Source: Siphonodentalium dalli (Eukaryota > Mollusca > Scaphopoda > Gadilida > Siphonodentaliidae). Taken from it: 64,000 bases of DNA. The DNA lies in assembly GCA_032622095.1 (NCBI GenBank), contig CP136065.1:219086151-219150150 (forward strand), in the 5' to 3' direction. Below the pieces are notes generated by a model, which did not search any database, was not told the DNA's origin, and saw only the letters and a list, made by a program, of their open reading frames with translations. Shown piece after piece: positions 48,401-59,365 of the stretch (positions are counted from its first letter, which is position 1; every line of letters starts with the position of its first letter). Made by a program: the position numbers and the translations under genes.

Positions 48401-51400
48401 ACAATGTAGGACCTTCTATCAGTAGTATGTCAGTAAGATATAGTTACAGCGGCAAACAATGTAGGACCTTCTATCAGGAGTATGTCAGTAAGATATAGTT
48501 ACAGTGGCAAACAATGTAGGACCTTCTATCAGTAGTATGTCAGTAAGATATAGTTACAGCAGCAAACAATGTAGGACCTTCTATCAGGAGTATGTCAGTA
48601 AGATATAGTTAAAGCAGCAAACGATGTAGGTCCTTCTATCAGGAGTATGTCAGTAAGATATAGTTAAAGCAGCAAACAATGTAGGGCCTTCTATCAGGAG
48701 TATGTCAGTAAGATATAGTTAAAGCAGCAAACGATGTAGGTCCTTCTATCAGGAGTATGTCAGTAAGATATAGTTACAGCGGCAAACAATGTAGGACCTT
48801 CTATCAGGAGTATGTCAGTAAGATATAGTTAAAGCAGCAAACAATGTAGGACCTTCTATCAGGAGTATGTCAGTAAGATATAGTTAAAGCAGCAAACAAT
48901 GTAGGACCTTCTATCAGGAGTATGTCAGTAAGATATAGTTACAGCGGCAAACAATGTAGGACCTTCTATCAGGAGTATGTCAGTAAAATATAGTTACAGT
49001 GGCAAACAATGTAGGGCCTTCTATCAGGAGTATGTCAGTAAGATATAGTTAAAGCAGCAAACGATGTAGGGCCTTCTATCAGGAGTATGTCAGTAAGATA
49101 TAGTTAAAGCAGCAAACGATGTAGGGCCTTCTATCAGGAGTATGTCAGTAAGATATAGTTAAAGCAGCAAACGATGTAGGGCCTTCTATCAGGAGTATGT
49201 CAGTAAGATATAGTTAAAGCAGCAAACAATGTAGGACCTTCTATCAGGAGTATGTCAGTAAGATATAGTTACAGCGGCAAACAATGTAGGACCTTCTATC
49301 AGGAGTATGTCAGTAAAATATAGTTACAGTGGCAAACAATGTAGGGCCTTCTATCAGGAGTATGTCAGTAAGATATAGTTACAGCGGCAAACAATTTAGG
49401 ACCTTCTATCAGGAGTATGTCAGTAAGATATAGTTAAAGCAGCAAACAATGTAGGGCCTTCTATCAGGAGTATGTCAGTAAGATATAGTTACAGTGGCAA
49501 ACGATGTAGGGCCTTCTATCAGGAGTATGTCAGTAAGATATAGTTACAGCAGCAAGCGATGTAGGACCTTCTATCAGGAGTATGTCAGTAAGATATAGTT
49601 AAAGCAGCAAACGATGTAGGACCTTCTATCAGGAGTATGTCAGTAAGATATAGTTAAAGCAGCAAACGATGTAGGACCTTCTATCAGGAGTATGTCGGTA
49701 AGATATAGTTAAAGCAGCAAACAATGTAGGGCCTTCTATCAGGAGTATGTCAGTAAGATATAGTTACAGCAGCAAGCGATGTAGGGCCTTCTATCAGGAG
49801 TATGTCAGTAAGATATAGTTAAAGCAGCAAGCGATGTAGGGCCTTCTATCAGGAGTATGTCGGTAAGATATAGTTACAGCGGCAAATGATGTAGGGCCTT
49901 CTATCAGGAGTATGTCAGTAAGATATAGTTACAGCGGCAAGCGATGTAGGGCCTTCTATCAGTAGTATGTCAGTAAAATATAGTTACAGCAGCAAACAAT
50001 GTAGGGCCTTCTATCAGGAGTATGTCGGTAAGATATAGTTAAAGCAGCAAACGATGTAGGGCCTTCTATCAGGAGTATGTCAGTAAGATATAGTTACAGC
50101 AGCAAACAATGTAGGACCTTCTATCAGGAGTATGTCAGTAAGATATAGTTACAGCGGCAAACAATGTAGGACCTTCTATCAGGAGTATGTCAGTAAGATA
50201 TAGTTACAGCAGCAAACAATGTAGGACCTTCTATCAGGAGTATGTCAGTAAGATATAGTTACAGTGGCAAATGATGTAGAGCCTTCTATCAGGAGTATGT
50301 CGGTAAGATATAGTTAAAGCAGCAAGCGATGTAGGGCCTTCTATCAGGAGTATGTCAGTAAGATATAGTTACAGTGGCAAACAATGTAGGGCCTTCTATC
50401 AGGAGTATGTCAGTAAGATATAGTTACAGCAGCAAACAATGTAGGACCTTCTATCAGGAGTATGTCAGTAAGATATAGTTACAGTGGCAAACGATGTAGA
50501 GCCTTCTATCAGGAGTATGTCAGTAAGATATAGTTAAAGCAGCAAACGATGTAGGGCCTTCTATCAGGAGTATGTCAGTAAGATATAGTTACAGCAGCAA
50601 ACAATGTAGGACCTTCTATCAGGAGTATGTCAGTAAGATATAGTTACAGCAGCAAACAATGTAGGACCTTCTATCAGGAGTATGTCAGTAAGATATAGTT
50701 AAAGCAGCAAACGATGTAGGGCCTTCTATCAGGAGTATGTCAGTAAGATATAGTTAAAGCAGCAAACAATGTAGGACCTTCTATCAGGAGTATGTCAGTA
50801 AGATATAGTTACAGTGGCAAACGATGTAGAGCCTTCTATCAGGAGTATGTCAGTAAGATATAGTTAAAGCAGCAAACGATGTAGGGCCTTCTATCAGGAG
50901 TATGTCGGTAAGATATAGTTACAGCAGCAAACAATGTAGGGCCTTCTATCAGGAGTATGTCAGTAAGATATAGTTACAGCAGCAAACAATGTAGGGCCTT
51001 CTATCAGGAGTATGTCAGTAAGATATAGTTACAGCAGCAAACAATGTAGGACCTTCTATCAGGAGTATGTCAGTAAGATATAGTTAAAGCAGCAAACGAT
51101 GTAGGGCCTTCTATCAGGAGTATGTCAGTAAGATATAGTTACAGCAGCAAACAATGTAGGACCTTCTATCAGGAGTATGTCAGTAAGATATAGTTACAGT
51201 GGCAAACGATGTAGAGCCTTCTATCAGGAGTATGTCAGTAAGATATAGTTAAAGCAGCAAACGATGTAGGGCCTTCTATCAGGAGTATGTCGGTAAGATA
51301 TAGTTACAGCAGCAAACAATGTAGGACCTTCTATCAGGAGTATGTCGGTAAGATATAGTTACAGCAGCAAACAATGTAGGGCCTTCTATCAGGAGTATGT

Positions 51401-54400
51401 CAGTAAGATATAGTTACAGCAGCAAACAATGTAGGACCTTCTATCAGGAGTATGTCAGTAAGATATAGTTACAGCAGCAAACAATGTAGGACCTTCTATC
51501 AGGAGTATGTCAGTAAGATATAGTTAAAGCAGCAAACGATGTAGGGCCTTCTATCAGGAGTATGTCAGTAAGATATAGTTAAAGCAGCAAACGATGTAGG
51601 GCCTTCTATCAGGAGTATGTCAGTAAGATATAGTTAAAGCAGCAAACGATGTAGGGCCTTCTATCAGGAGTATGTCAGTAAGGTATAGTTAAAGCAGCAA
51701 ACAATGTAGGGCCTTCTATCAGGAGTATGTCAGTAAGGTATAGTTAAAGCAGCAAACAATGTAGGGCCTTCTATCAAGAGTATGTCAGTAAGGTATAGTT
51801 AAAGCAGCAAGCGATGTAGGGCCTTCTATCAGGAGTATGTCAGTAAGGTATAGTTAAAGCAGCAAACAATGTAGGACCTTCTATCAGGAGTATGTCAGTA
51901 AGGTATAGTTACAGCGGCAAACGATGTAGGGCCTTCTATCAGGAGTATGTCAGTAAGATATAGTTAAAGCAGCAAACAATGTAGGGCCTTCTATCAAGAG
52001 TATGTCAGTAAGGTATAGTTAAAGCAGCAAACAATGTAGGGCCTTCTATCAAGAGTATGTCAGTAAGGTATAGTTACAGCGGCAAACAATGTAGGGCCTT
52101 CTATCAGGAGTATGTCAGTAAGATATAGTTACAGCAGCAAACGATGTAGGGCCTTCTATCAGGAGTATGTCAGTAAGATATAGTTACAGCAGCAAACGAT
52201 GTAGGGCCTTCTATCAGGAGTATATCAGTAAGATATAGTTAAAGCAGCAAACAATGTAGGGCCTTCTATCAGTAGTATGTCAGTAAGATATAGTTACAGC
52301 GGCAAGCGATGTAGGGCCTTCTATCAGGAGTATGTCAGTAAGATATAGTTACAGCGGCAAGCGATGTAGGGCCTTCTATCAGGAGTATGTCAGTAAGATA
52401 TAGTTACAGCGGCAAGCGATGTAGGGCCTTCTATCAGGAGTATGTCAGTAAGATATAGTTAAAGCAGCAAACAATGTAGGGCCTTCTATCAGGAGTATGT
52501 CGGTAAGATATAGTTAAAGCAGCAAACGATGTAGGACCTTCTATCAGGAGTATGTCAGTAAGATATAGTTACAGTGGCAAACGATGTAGGGCCTTCTATC
52601 AGGAGTATGTCGGTAAGATATAGTTACAGTGGCAAACGATGTAGGGCCTTCTATCAGGAGTATGTCAGTAAGATATAGTTACAGCAGCAAACGATGTAGG
52701 ATCTTCTATCAGGAGTATGTCAGTAAGATATAGTTACAGTGGCAAACGATGTAGGGCCTTCTATCAGGAGTATGTCAGTAAGATATAGTTACAGCAGCAA
52801 ACGATGTAGGGCCTTCTATCAGGAGTATGTCAGTAAGATATAGTTAAAGCAGCAAACAATTTAGGGCCTTCTATCAGTAGTATGTCAGTAAGATATAGTT
52901 ACAGCGGCAAGCGATGTAGGGCCTTCTATCAGGAGTATGTCAGTAAGATATAGTTACAGTGGCAAACGATGTAGGGCCTTCTATCAGGAGTATGTCAGTA
53001 AGATATAGTTAAAGCAGCAAACAATTTAGGGCCTTCTATCAGTAGTATGTCAGTAAGATATAGTTACAGCGGCAAGCGATGTAGGGCCTTCTATCAGGAG
53101 TATGTCAGTAAGATATAGTTACAGTGGCAAACGATGTAGGGCCTTCTATCAGGAGTATGTCAGTAAGATATAGTTACAGTGGCAAACAATGTAGGGCCTT
53201 CTATCAGTAGTATGTCAGTAAAATATAGTTACAGTGGCAAGCGATGTAGGGCCTTCTATCAGGAGTATGTCAGTAAGATATAGTTACAGCAGCAAGCGAT
53301 GTAGGGCCTTCTATCAGGAGTATGTCAGTAAGATATAGTTACAGTGGCAAACAATGTAGGGCCTTCTATCAGGAGTATGTCAGTAAAATATAGTTACAGT
53401 GGCAAGCGATGTAGGGCCTTCTATCAGGAGTATGTCAGTAAAATATAGTTACAGCAGCAAGCGATGTAGGACCTTCTATCAGGAGTATGTCAGTAAAATA
53501 TAGTTACAGTGGCAAGCGATGTAGGGCCTTCTATCAGGAGTATGTCAGTAAAATATAGTTACAGTGGCAAGCGATGTAGGACCTTCTATCAGGAGTATGT
53601 CAGTAAAATATAGTTACAGTGGCAAGCGATGTAGGGCCTTCTATCAGGAGTATGTCAGTAAAATATAGTTACAGTGGCAAGCGATGTAGGACCTTCTATC
53701 AGGAGTATGTCAGTAAAATATAGTTACAGTGGCAAGCGATGTAGGGCCTTCTATCAGGAGTATGTCAGTAAAATATAGTTACAGCAGCAAGCGATGTAGG
53801 ACCTTCTATCAGGAGTATGTCAGTAAAATATAGTTACAGTGGCAAGCGATGTAGGGCCTTCTATCAGGAGTATGTCAGTAAGATATAGTTACAGTGGCAA
53901 ACTATGTAGGACCTTCTATCAGGAGTATGTCAGTAAGATATAGTTACAGCAGCAAGCGATGTAGGGCCTTCTATCAGGAGTATGTCAGTAAGATATAGTT
54001 ACAGTGGCAAACGATGTACATGTAGGACCTTCTATCAGGAGTATGTCAATAAGATATAGTTACAGTGGCAAACGATGTAGGTCCTTCTATCAGGAGTATG
54101 TCAGTAAGATATAGTTACAGTGGCAAACAATGTAGGGCCTTCTATCAGGAGTATGTCAGTAAAATATAGTTACAGTGGCAAACGATGTAGGGCCTTCTAT
54201 CAGGAGTATGTCAGTAAGATATAGTTACAGCAGCAAGCGATGTAGGGCCTTCTATCAGGAGTATGTCGGTAAGATATAGTTACAGCGGCAAGCGATGTAC
54301 ATGTAGGACCTTCTATCAGGAGTATGTCGGTAAGATATAGTTACAGTGGCAAACTATGTAGGGCCTTCTATCAGGAGTATGTCAGTAAGATATAGTTACA

Positions 54401-56427
54401 GCGGCAAACGATGTAGGGCCTTCTATCAGGAGTATGTCAGTAAGATATAGTTACAGTGGCAAACGATGTAGGGCCTTCTATCAGGAGTATGTCAGTAAAA
54501 TATAGTTACAGCGGCAAGCGATGTAGGGCCACATATCAAGAGTATGTCAGTAAGATATAGTTACAGCAGCAAGCGATGTAGGGCCTTCTATCAGGAGTAT
54601 GTCAGTAAAATATAGTTACAGTGGCAAACGATGTAGGGCCTTCTATCAGGAGTATGTCAGTAAGATATAGTTACAGCAGCAAGCGATGTAGGGCCTTCTA
54701 TCAGGAGTATGTCGGTAAGATATAGTTACAGTGGCAAACAATGTAGGGCCTTCTATCAGGAGTATGTCAGTAAGATATAGTTACAGCAGCAAGCGATGTA
54801 GGGCCTTCTATCAGGAGTATGTCGGTAAGATATAGTTACAGTGGCAAACAATGTAGGGCCTTCTATCAGGAGTATGTCAGTAAGATATAGTTACAGCAGC
54901 AAGCGATGTAGGGCCTTCTATCAGGAGTATGTCGGTAAGATATAGTTACAGTGGCAAACAATGTAGGGCCTTCTATCAGGAGTATGTCAGTAAGATATAG
55001 TTAAAGCAGCAAACAATGTAGGACCTTCTATCAGGAGTATGTCAGTAAGATATAGTTACAGTGGCAAACAATGTAGGACCTTCTATCAGGAGTATGTCAG
55101 TAAGATATAGTTACAGTGGCAAACAATGTAGGACCTTCTATCAGGAGTATGTCAGTAAGATATAGTTACAGTGGCAAACAATGTAGGGCCTTCTATCAGG
55201 AGTATGTCAGTAAGATATAGTTACAGTGGCAAACGATGTATGGCCTTCTATCAGGAGTATGTCAGTAAGATATAGTTACAGCAGCAAGCGATGTAGGGCC
55301 TTCTATCAGGAGTATGTCAGTAAGATATAGTTACAGTGGCAAACGATGTAGGGCCTTCTATCAGGAGTATGTCAGTAAGATATAGTTACAGTGGCAAACG
55401 ATGTAGGGCCTTCTATCAGGAGTATGTCAGTAAGATATAGTTACAGTGGCAAGCGATGTAGGACCTTCTATCAGGAGTATGTCAGTAAGATATAGTTACA
55501 GCAGCAAACGATGTAGGTCCTTCTATCAGGAGTATGTCAATAAGATATAGTTACAGTGGCAAACGATGTAGGTCCTTCTATCAGGAGTATGTCAATAAGA
55601 TATAGTTACAGTGGCAAACAATGTAGAGCCTTCTATCAGGAGTATGTCAGTAAGATATAGTTAAAGCAGCAAACGATGTAGGGCCTTCTATCAGGAGTAT
55701 GTCAATAAGATATAGTTACAGTGGCAAACAATGTAGAGCCTTCTATCAGGAGTATGTCAGTAAGATATAGTTACAGCAGCAAACGATGTAGGGCCTTCTA
55801 TCAGGAGTATGTCAATAAGATATAGTTACAGTGGCAAACGATGTAGGTCCTTCTATCAGGAGTATGTCAGTAAGATATAGTTACAGCGGCAAACGATGTA
55901 GGTCCTTCTATCAGGAGTATGTCAATAAGATATAGTTACAGTGGCAAACGATGTAGGTCCTTCTATCAGGAGTATGTCAGTAAGATATAGTTACAGTGGC
56001 AAACGATGTAGGGCCTTCTATCAGGAGTATGTCAGTAAGATATAGTTACAGCAGCAAACGATGTAGGTCCTTCTATCAGGAGTATGTCAATAAGATATAG
56101 TTACAGTGGCAAACGATGTAGGTCCTTCTATCAGGAGTATGTCAATAAGATATAGTTACAGCAGCAAACGATGTAGGTCCTTCTATCAGGAGTATGTCAG
56201 TAAGATATAGTTACAGTGGCAAACGATGTAGGGCCTTCTATCAGGAGTATGTCAGTAAGATATAGTTACAGTGGCAAACGATGTAGGGCCTTCTATCAGG
56301 ATTATGTTGATACATATAGTTACCATGGCAAACAATGTAGGGCCTTTATCAGGAGTATGTCGATATGTTATATTCACAGCGGCAAGCGATGTAGAGCTTT
56401 CTATCAGAAGTATGCCTGTAAGATATT
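30416..56427 (+). repeat. 26-kb tandem array of the exon 4 / intron 4 splice-donor junction (55-bp unit, about 470 copies)
   Basis: The unit runs GTAAGATATAGTTACAG, then GGCAAACGATGTAGG, then GCCTTCTATCAGGAGTATGT, ending CA or CG before the next GTAAG. Its second part is the end of exon 4 (SGKRCRAFYQEYV) and its first part is the intron start, so each copy carries a 5' splice site. The basic length is 55 bp. A 61-bp subtype carries an extra ACATGT near the left end, and 56-bp forms have AAATG. The count is estimated from length. As 55 is not a multiple of three and each unit holds TAG, the array cannot be read as protein. Diagnostic variants recur at multiples of 55, and blocks of several kb are duplicated, as expected from unequal exchange. 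The last copies (56290-56427) are decayed. No second gene is seen inside. Confidence 0.97.
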
Positions 56428-56700
56428 GTATGGCAGAATGCACCCTCAAGGCTGTAATAACAAAAGCTTGTTCTCAATTGAATCTATTGCTGATGGCACT
56501 GGCCTATCTGAGATAAAGCGCTATATAAATATTATTTGTTATTATATGTAAGAGAATGCACTGGCTTACAATGTCAAGGTAAATATTTTTAGGCCAATGT
56601 ATTCTTTTATATACGCGATGCTCCATATGGGAGACTCACATAATATAAGAGAATGCATTGGCACAGGGTTTTCGCAAAATGTCAGGAAGCTCCAGTCATA
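56428..56700. repeat. Junk abutting the donor array: L2-like tail and MITE family C fragment
   Basis: AGATAAAGCGCTATATAAAT then ATTATTTGTTATTAT resembles the 3' tail of L2/CR1-type retroposons. It is followed by a degenerate GCCAATGTATTCTTTTATAT hairpin and CACAGGGTTTTCGCAAAATG, TCAGGAAGCTCCAGTCAT, the right part of MITE family C. Confidence 0.5.
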
Positions 56701-56764
56701 CTCAATAAAACACAAGCAAATCAACATTCATATCTTAGATAGGAATGCTGGTCTATGATCTTAC

Positions 56765-56897
56765 TGAAATTGTGTGAGAGTTTGAAGCTTTGAGAGTTGT
56801 AGTTTACGGCTTTGTTTGCCTTATTTTGCCAGTAGAGTTAACACATGTAACCGTGAAGCAATGTATTTGTCAACTTGTGTTTCAGATTGTTATGTTA
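56765..56897 (+). repeat. Displaced copy of intron 5 end plus first 12 bases of exon 6, inside intron 4
   Basis: This segment matches 58320-58461 over its length: GAAATTG..., AGTTTACG, GCCTTATTTTGCCA, GAGTTAACACATGTAACC, then TTTGTCAACTTGTGTTTCAG/ATTGTTATGTTA. It ends 12 bases into the exon 6 sequence, after which similarity stops. It supplies a possible decoy 3' splice site (AG at 56884-56885) just before exon 5. Confidence 0.85.
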
Positions 56898-56956
56898 AAG
56901 GACAATATCAAATTAAAGTTGCTATATTTTCCTAAGTTCTTTTCTTTAATTATCAG

Positions 56957-57030
56957 GTATGGATGAAGACTGCTTGGGGCCTGGTGGAATGGAACAGTTC
57001 TGTGAAGATATAGGAGTAGAACCTGAGAAT
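56957..57030 (+). CDS. DCUN1D4: DCUN1D4-like exon 5 (PONY domain)
   Basis: A 74-base exon, acceptor TTTAATTATCAG and donor GAGAAT/GTAAGTC. After completing the split Gly it encodes [20 protein letters not shown] then EPEN, ending in phase 0. [18 protein letters not shown] is a near-exact counterpart of the [18 protein letters not shown] hallmark of DCUN1D4/5 and gives the most secure identification in the window. The exon is stranded between the donor array upstream and the acceptor array downstream. Confidence 0.96.
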
Positions 57031-57249
57031 GTAAGTCTCCCTGGTTTGTGTCATGGCTAGTTTAGCGAGAAAATTAGTTTGTAAATATTTCTTGATTATT
57101 GGAAATGAGTGGCAACTTGGATTCAAATATGCGATTGATTTGTGCAGAATAACATTTTGATCTGTCGATACATGGAGAAGTTTTGTACAAAAGGGAGGTT
57201 TTTTATCGATAAATATTGAGTTGGAAATCAGTATATTTTCTCCTGTAGA

Positions 57250-57400
57250 CAAGCCTTGAAGTAGCGTGTCTGCCATTTGCAGAATGAGGTCCCCAGAGGG
57301 TGAATTTAGTGATGCTACCCCGCATAGCGGGCTAGCATCACCAAATTCACCCTCTGGGAACCTCATTCTGCAAATGACAGACACGCTATTTCAAGGCTTG
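57250..57400. mobile_element. Foldback element with 8-bp flanking duplication (151 bp)
   Basis: CAAGCCTTGAAGTAGCGTGT...ACGCTATTTCAAGGCTTG folds almost end to end. CCTGTAGA lies at both sides (57242-57249 and 57401-57408). This is the cleanest single-hairpin copy of the 11755 family. It lies in intron 5. Confidence 0.88.
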
Positions 57401-57839
57401 CCTGTAGAAAAGGGGTACCCTGCTGCAGGTGCTGTCCATGAATATTTTGTTAAGCATCTGTTTTTGAAGTGTTGGAACAGTTTATCCTAGAATTGTGTAC
57501 CATAATTGGAAAATATAGCTTTTACTCAATCGATTGGTGTCGGCATTTTAAGAATCGATCAGGCGTTTTTGAATTATGTCCGTTAGAAGTGAGGAGGTAT
57601 TCTGTGAACTCCCTTGTACTTATAATATCTATAGCGATATGATTTTTAAAGTGGCGCGATCAGTTTAAAATTATTTATTTTATATTTTTTACTCATTTTA
57701 CTGACATTCCCATGTGCCGCTTGCCAATTCCAATGGCAAAAAAAATTTCATTTGGCAAGAGAAATTATTTGTCTAGCACCAACCCTGATGCCAACTTGCA
57801 TTCATACTCAATGAACGTAAGCAAATCAACGTCCATATC

Positions 57840-58230
57840 TTAACCCTTTACCCAACAGAAGGGCCCTGTGCCAATGCATTCTCTTATATATGCGAGTCGA
57901 CCATAGGTCGCCTCGCATATATAAGAGAATGCATTGGCTTAACACATTAAAAATTATAAAATTGTTAAAGAATGTAAGAAAAAATGGTAAAAAGTGTTAA
58001 AAAAAGATTTTTTTTAGGCCAATGCATTCTCTTATATATGCGAGGCGACCTATGGTCGACTCGCATATATAAGAGAATGCATTGGCACAGGGCATAACTG
58101 TAACTATCACAATGTGGTCAAGGAGCCGGTTCCAATGATATCCATATTTGTATGGTTCTATTGAGACAGACCGAAGATATTTTAGGCTTTATTTGGCCGG
58201 TTTTGGTCGGTTTGTTGGGTAAAGGGTTAA
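57840..58230 (-). mobile_element. TTAA MITE family A, copy 6
   Basis: A 391-bp copy in intron 5 with TTAA at both ends; the tail at the right has lost about 10 bp (TTTTAGGCTTTATTTGGCCG). Confidence 0.9.
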
Positions 58231-58319
58231 ATAGGAATGCTATCAAAGTTGTCATTTATATTTTCCAAATTATTTCGTGTAGAAATTCAGTGTCTTGGAT
58301 ATTATCTTCATGTGATCCT

Positions 58320-58461
58320 GAAATTGCTCTGAAGTATGAAAGGTTGAAGCTTTGATAGTTGTGGTTTACGCCATTGTGTGCCTTATTTTGCCATAGAGTT
58401 AACAACACATGTAACCATGAAGCAATATATTTGTCAACTTGTGTTTCAGATTGTTATGTTA
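58320..58461 (+). repeat. Source copy in intron 5 of the duplicated intron end
   Basis: The partner of the copy at 56765-56897, ending at the first acceptor of the exon 6 mini-array (58449). Differences are scattered substitutions and short indels, so the duplication is not recent. Confidence 0.8.
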
Positions 58462-58754
58462 TGCTTAGCTTATAAATTGACTGCCTTTAACATGGGATTG
58501 TTTGATTTCAGATTGTTATGTTATGTTTAGCTTATAAATTGACTGCCTTTAACATGGGATTGTTTGATTTCAGATTGTTATGTTATGCTTAGCTTATAAA
58601 TTGACTGCCTTTAACATGGGATTATTTGATTTCATATTGTTATGCTTAGCTTATAAATTGACTGCCTTTAACATGGGATTATTTGATTTCATATTGTTAT
58701 GTTATGTTTAGCTTATAAATTGACTGCCTTTAACATGGGATTCTTTGATTTCAG
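58450..58754 (+). repeat. Five tandem copies of the intron 5 / exon 6 acceptor junction (62-bp unit)
   Basis: Units start at 58450, 58512, 58574, 58636 and 58693, followed by the true exon 6 at 58755. Each carries the first 53 or so bases of exon 6 (ATTGTTATGTTATGCTTAGC...GGGATT) followed by TTTGATTTCAG. The fourth is 57 bp, having lost five bases. Junction acceptors are CAG at 58449, 58511, 58573 and 58754, but CAT at the third-to-fourth and fourth-to-fifth junctions, so two are inactivated. Entry at any acceptor but the last reaches a TAG by frameshift. Confidence 0.95.
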
Positions 58755-58846
58755 ATTGTTATGTTATGCTTAGCTTATAAATTGACTGCCTTTAACATGG
58801 GATTCTTTACGAAGGAGGAGTGGATGGCAGGCATGACGGAACTACA
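58755..58846 (+). CDS. DCUN1D4: DCUN1D4-like exon 6 (PONY domain)
   Basis: A 92-base exon reading [20 protein letters not shown] then [10 protein letters not shown] and ending CA before GTGAGT; the CA joins exon 7's G as Gln. It matches the family's IMLVLAWKL...[17 protein letters not shown] segment. The acceptor is the last of six tandem copies of GATTTCAG/ATTGTTATG. It is the only one that gives an open frame, because the 62-bp copies shift the frame and run into TAG. The 3' half (TTTACGAAGGAGGAG...) occurs once only. Confidence 0.95.
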
Positions 58847-58955
58847 GTGAGTTCATAATAAACACAACTACTTTCTTATTCTTGGCTCAAAGCGTCTTCA
58901 AGAATAAATATATTTACTGAAGCACAATTGAGAATTCATATTTGCAGGTAGAGAG

Positions 58956-59192
58956 TTAACCCTTTGAGTGCCAGGTCCAATTTTTGTATCGACCAATATA
59001 CCCTGTGCCAATGCATTCTCTTATATATGTGAGTCGACCATAGGTCGCCTCGCATATATAAGAGAATGCATTGGCCTAACCCAAAAACATAAAATTCAAA
59101 ACAAAAATTCATTTTTTATTTTTTTTAGGGCACTCTACAGACCATAACTTAGGGCCGATGAAAATCGGCCCCTGGCACTAAAAGGGTTTTAA
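58956..59192. mobile_element. TTAA MITE family B/A hybrid in intron 6, with paralogous empty site
   Basis: Ends TTAACCCTTTGAGTGCCAGG and CCTGGCACTAAAAGGG then TTTTAA; inside is one GCCAATGCATTCTCTTATAT hairpin. The flanks (GGTAGAGAG / TAGAGTGTCCAAATACATG) match the uninterrupted site at about 59265-59300 (GGTAGAGAGTTAATCGAGTG). One TTAA there against two here shows target duplication. Confidence 0.85.
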
Positions 59193-59365
59193 TAGAGTGT
59201 CCAAATACATGTTAAAATAATGTACAATGAAGCATAGTGGAAGTGTGATAAGGCAATCAAGTTCAGGTAGAGAGTTAATCGAGTGTTCAAATACATGTTA
59301 AAATAGTGTACAATGAAGCATAGTGGAAGTGTGATAAGGCAACAAGTTCAGGTAGATTGGCCTGT
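59190..59365 (+). repeat. Two-copy tandem repeat of about 85 bp
   Basis: GAGTGT(C/T)CAAATACATGTT...ATGAAGCATAGTGGAAGTGT, GATAAGGCAA...AAGTTCAGGTAGA twice. The left copy is interrupted upstream by the MITE at 58956. Confidence 0.8.

Noticed and set aside
30416-56427. A CRISPR array or centromeric/telomeric satellite
   Set aside because: The 55-bp units are contiguous with no unique spacers, the setting is a eukaryotic split gene, and the unit is traceable to exon 4 of that gene, not to an anonymous satellite.
30416-56551. A repeat protein encoded by the array (short frames at 30330-30524 and 56216-56551)
   Set aside because: 55 bp is not a multiple of three, each unit has a TAG after the donor, and copies vary freely at coding positions. 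The short frames are read-through of exon 4 text into intron sequence.
58450-58754. Extra coding exons (mutually exclusive copies of exon 6)
   Set aside because: The copies contain only the first part of exon 6, lack donors and its 3' half, and shift the frame into stops, so they cannot replace exon 6.
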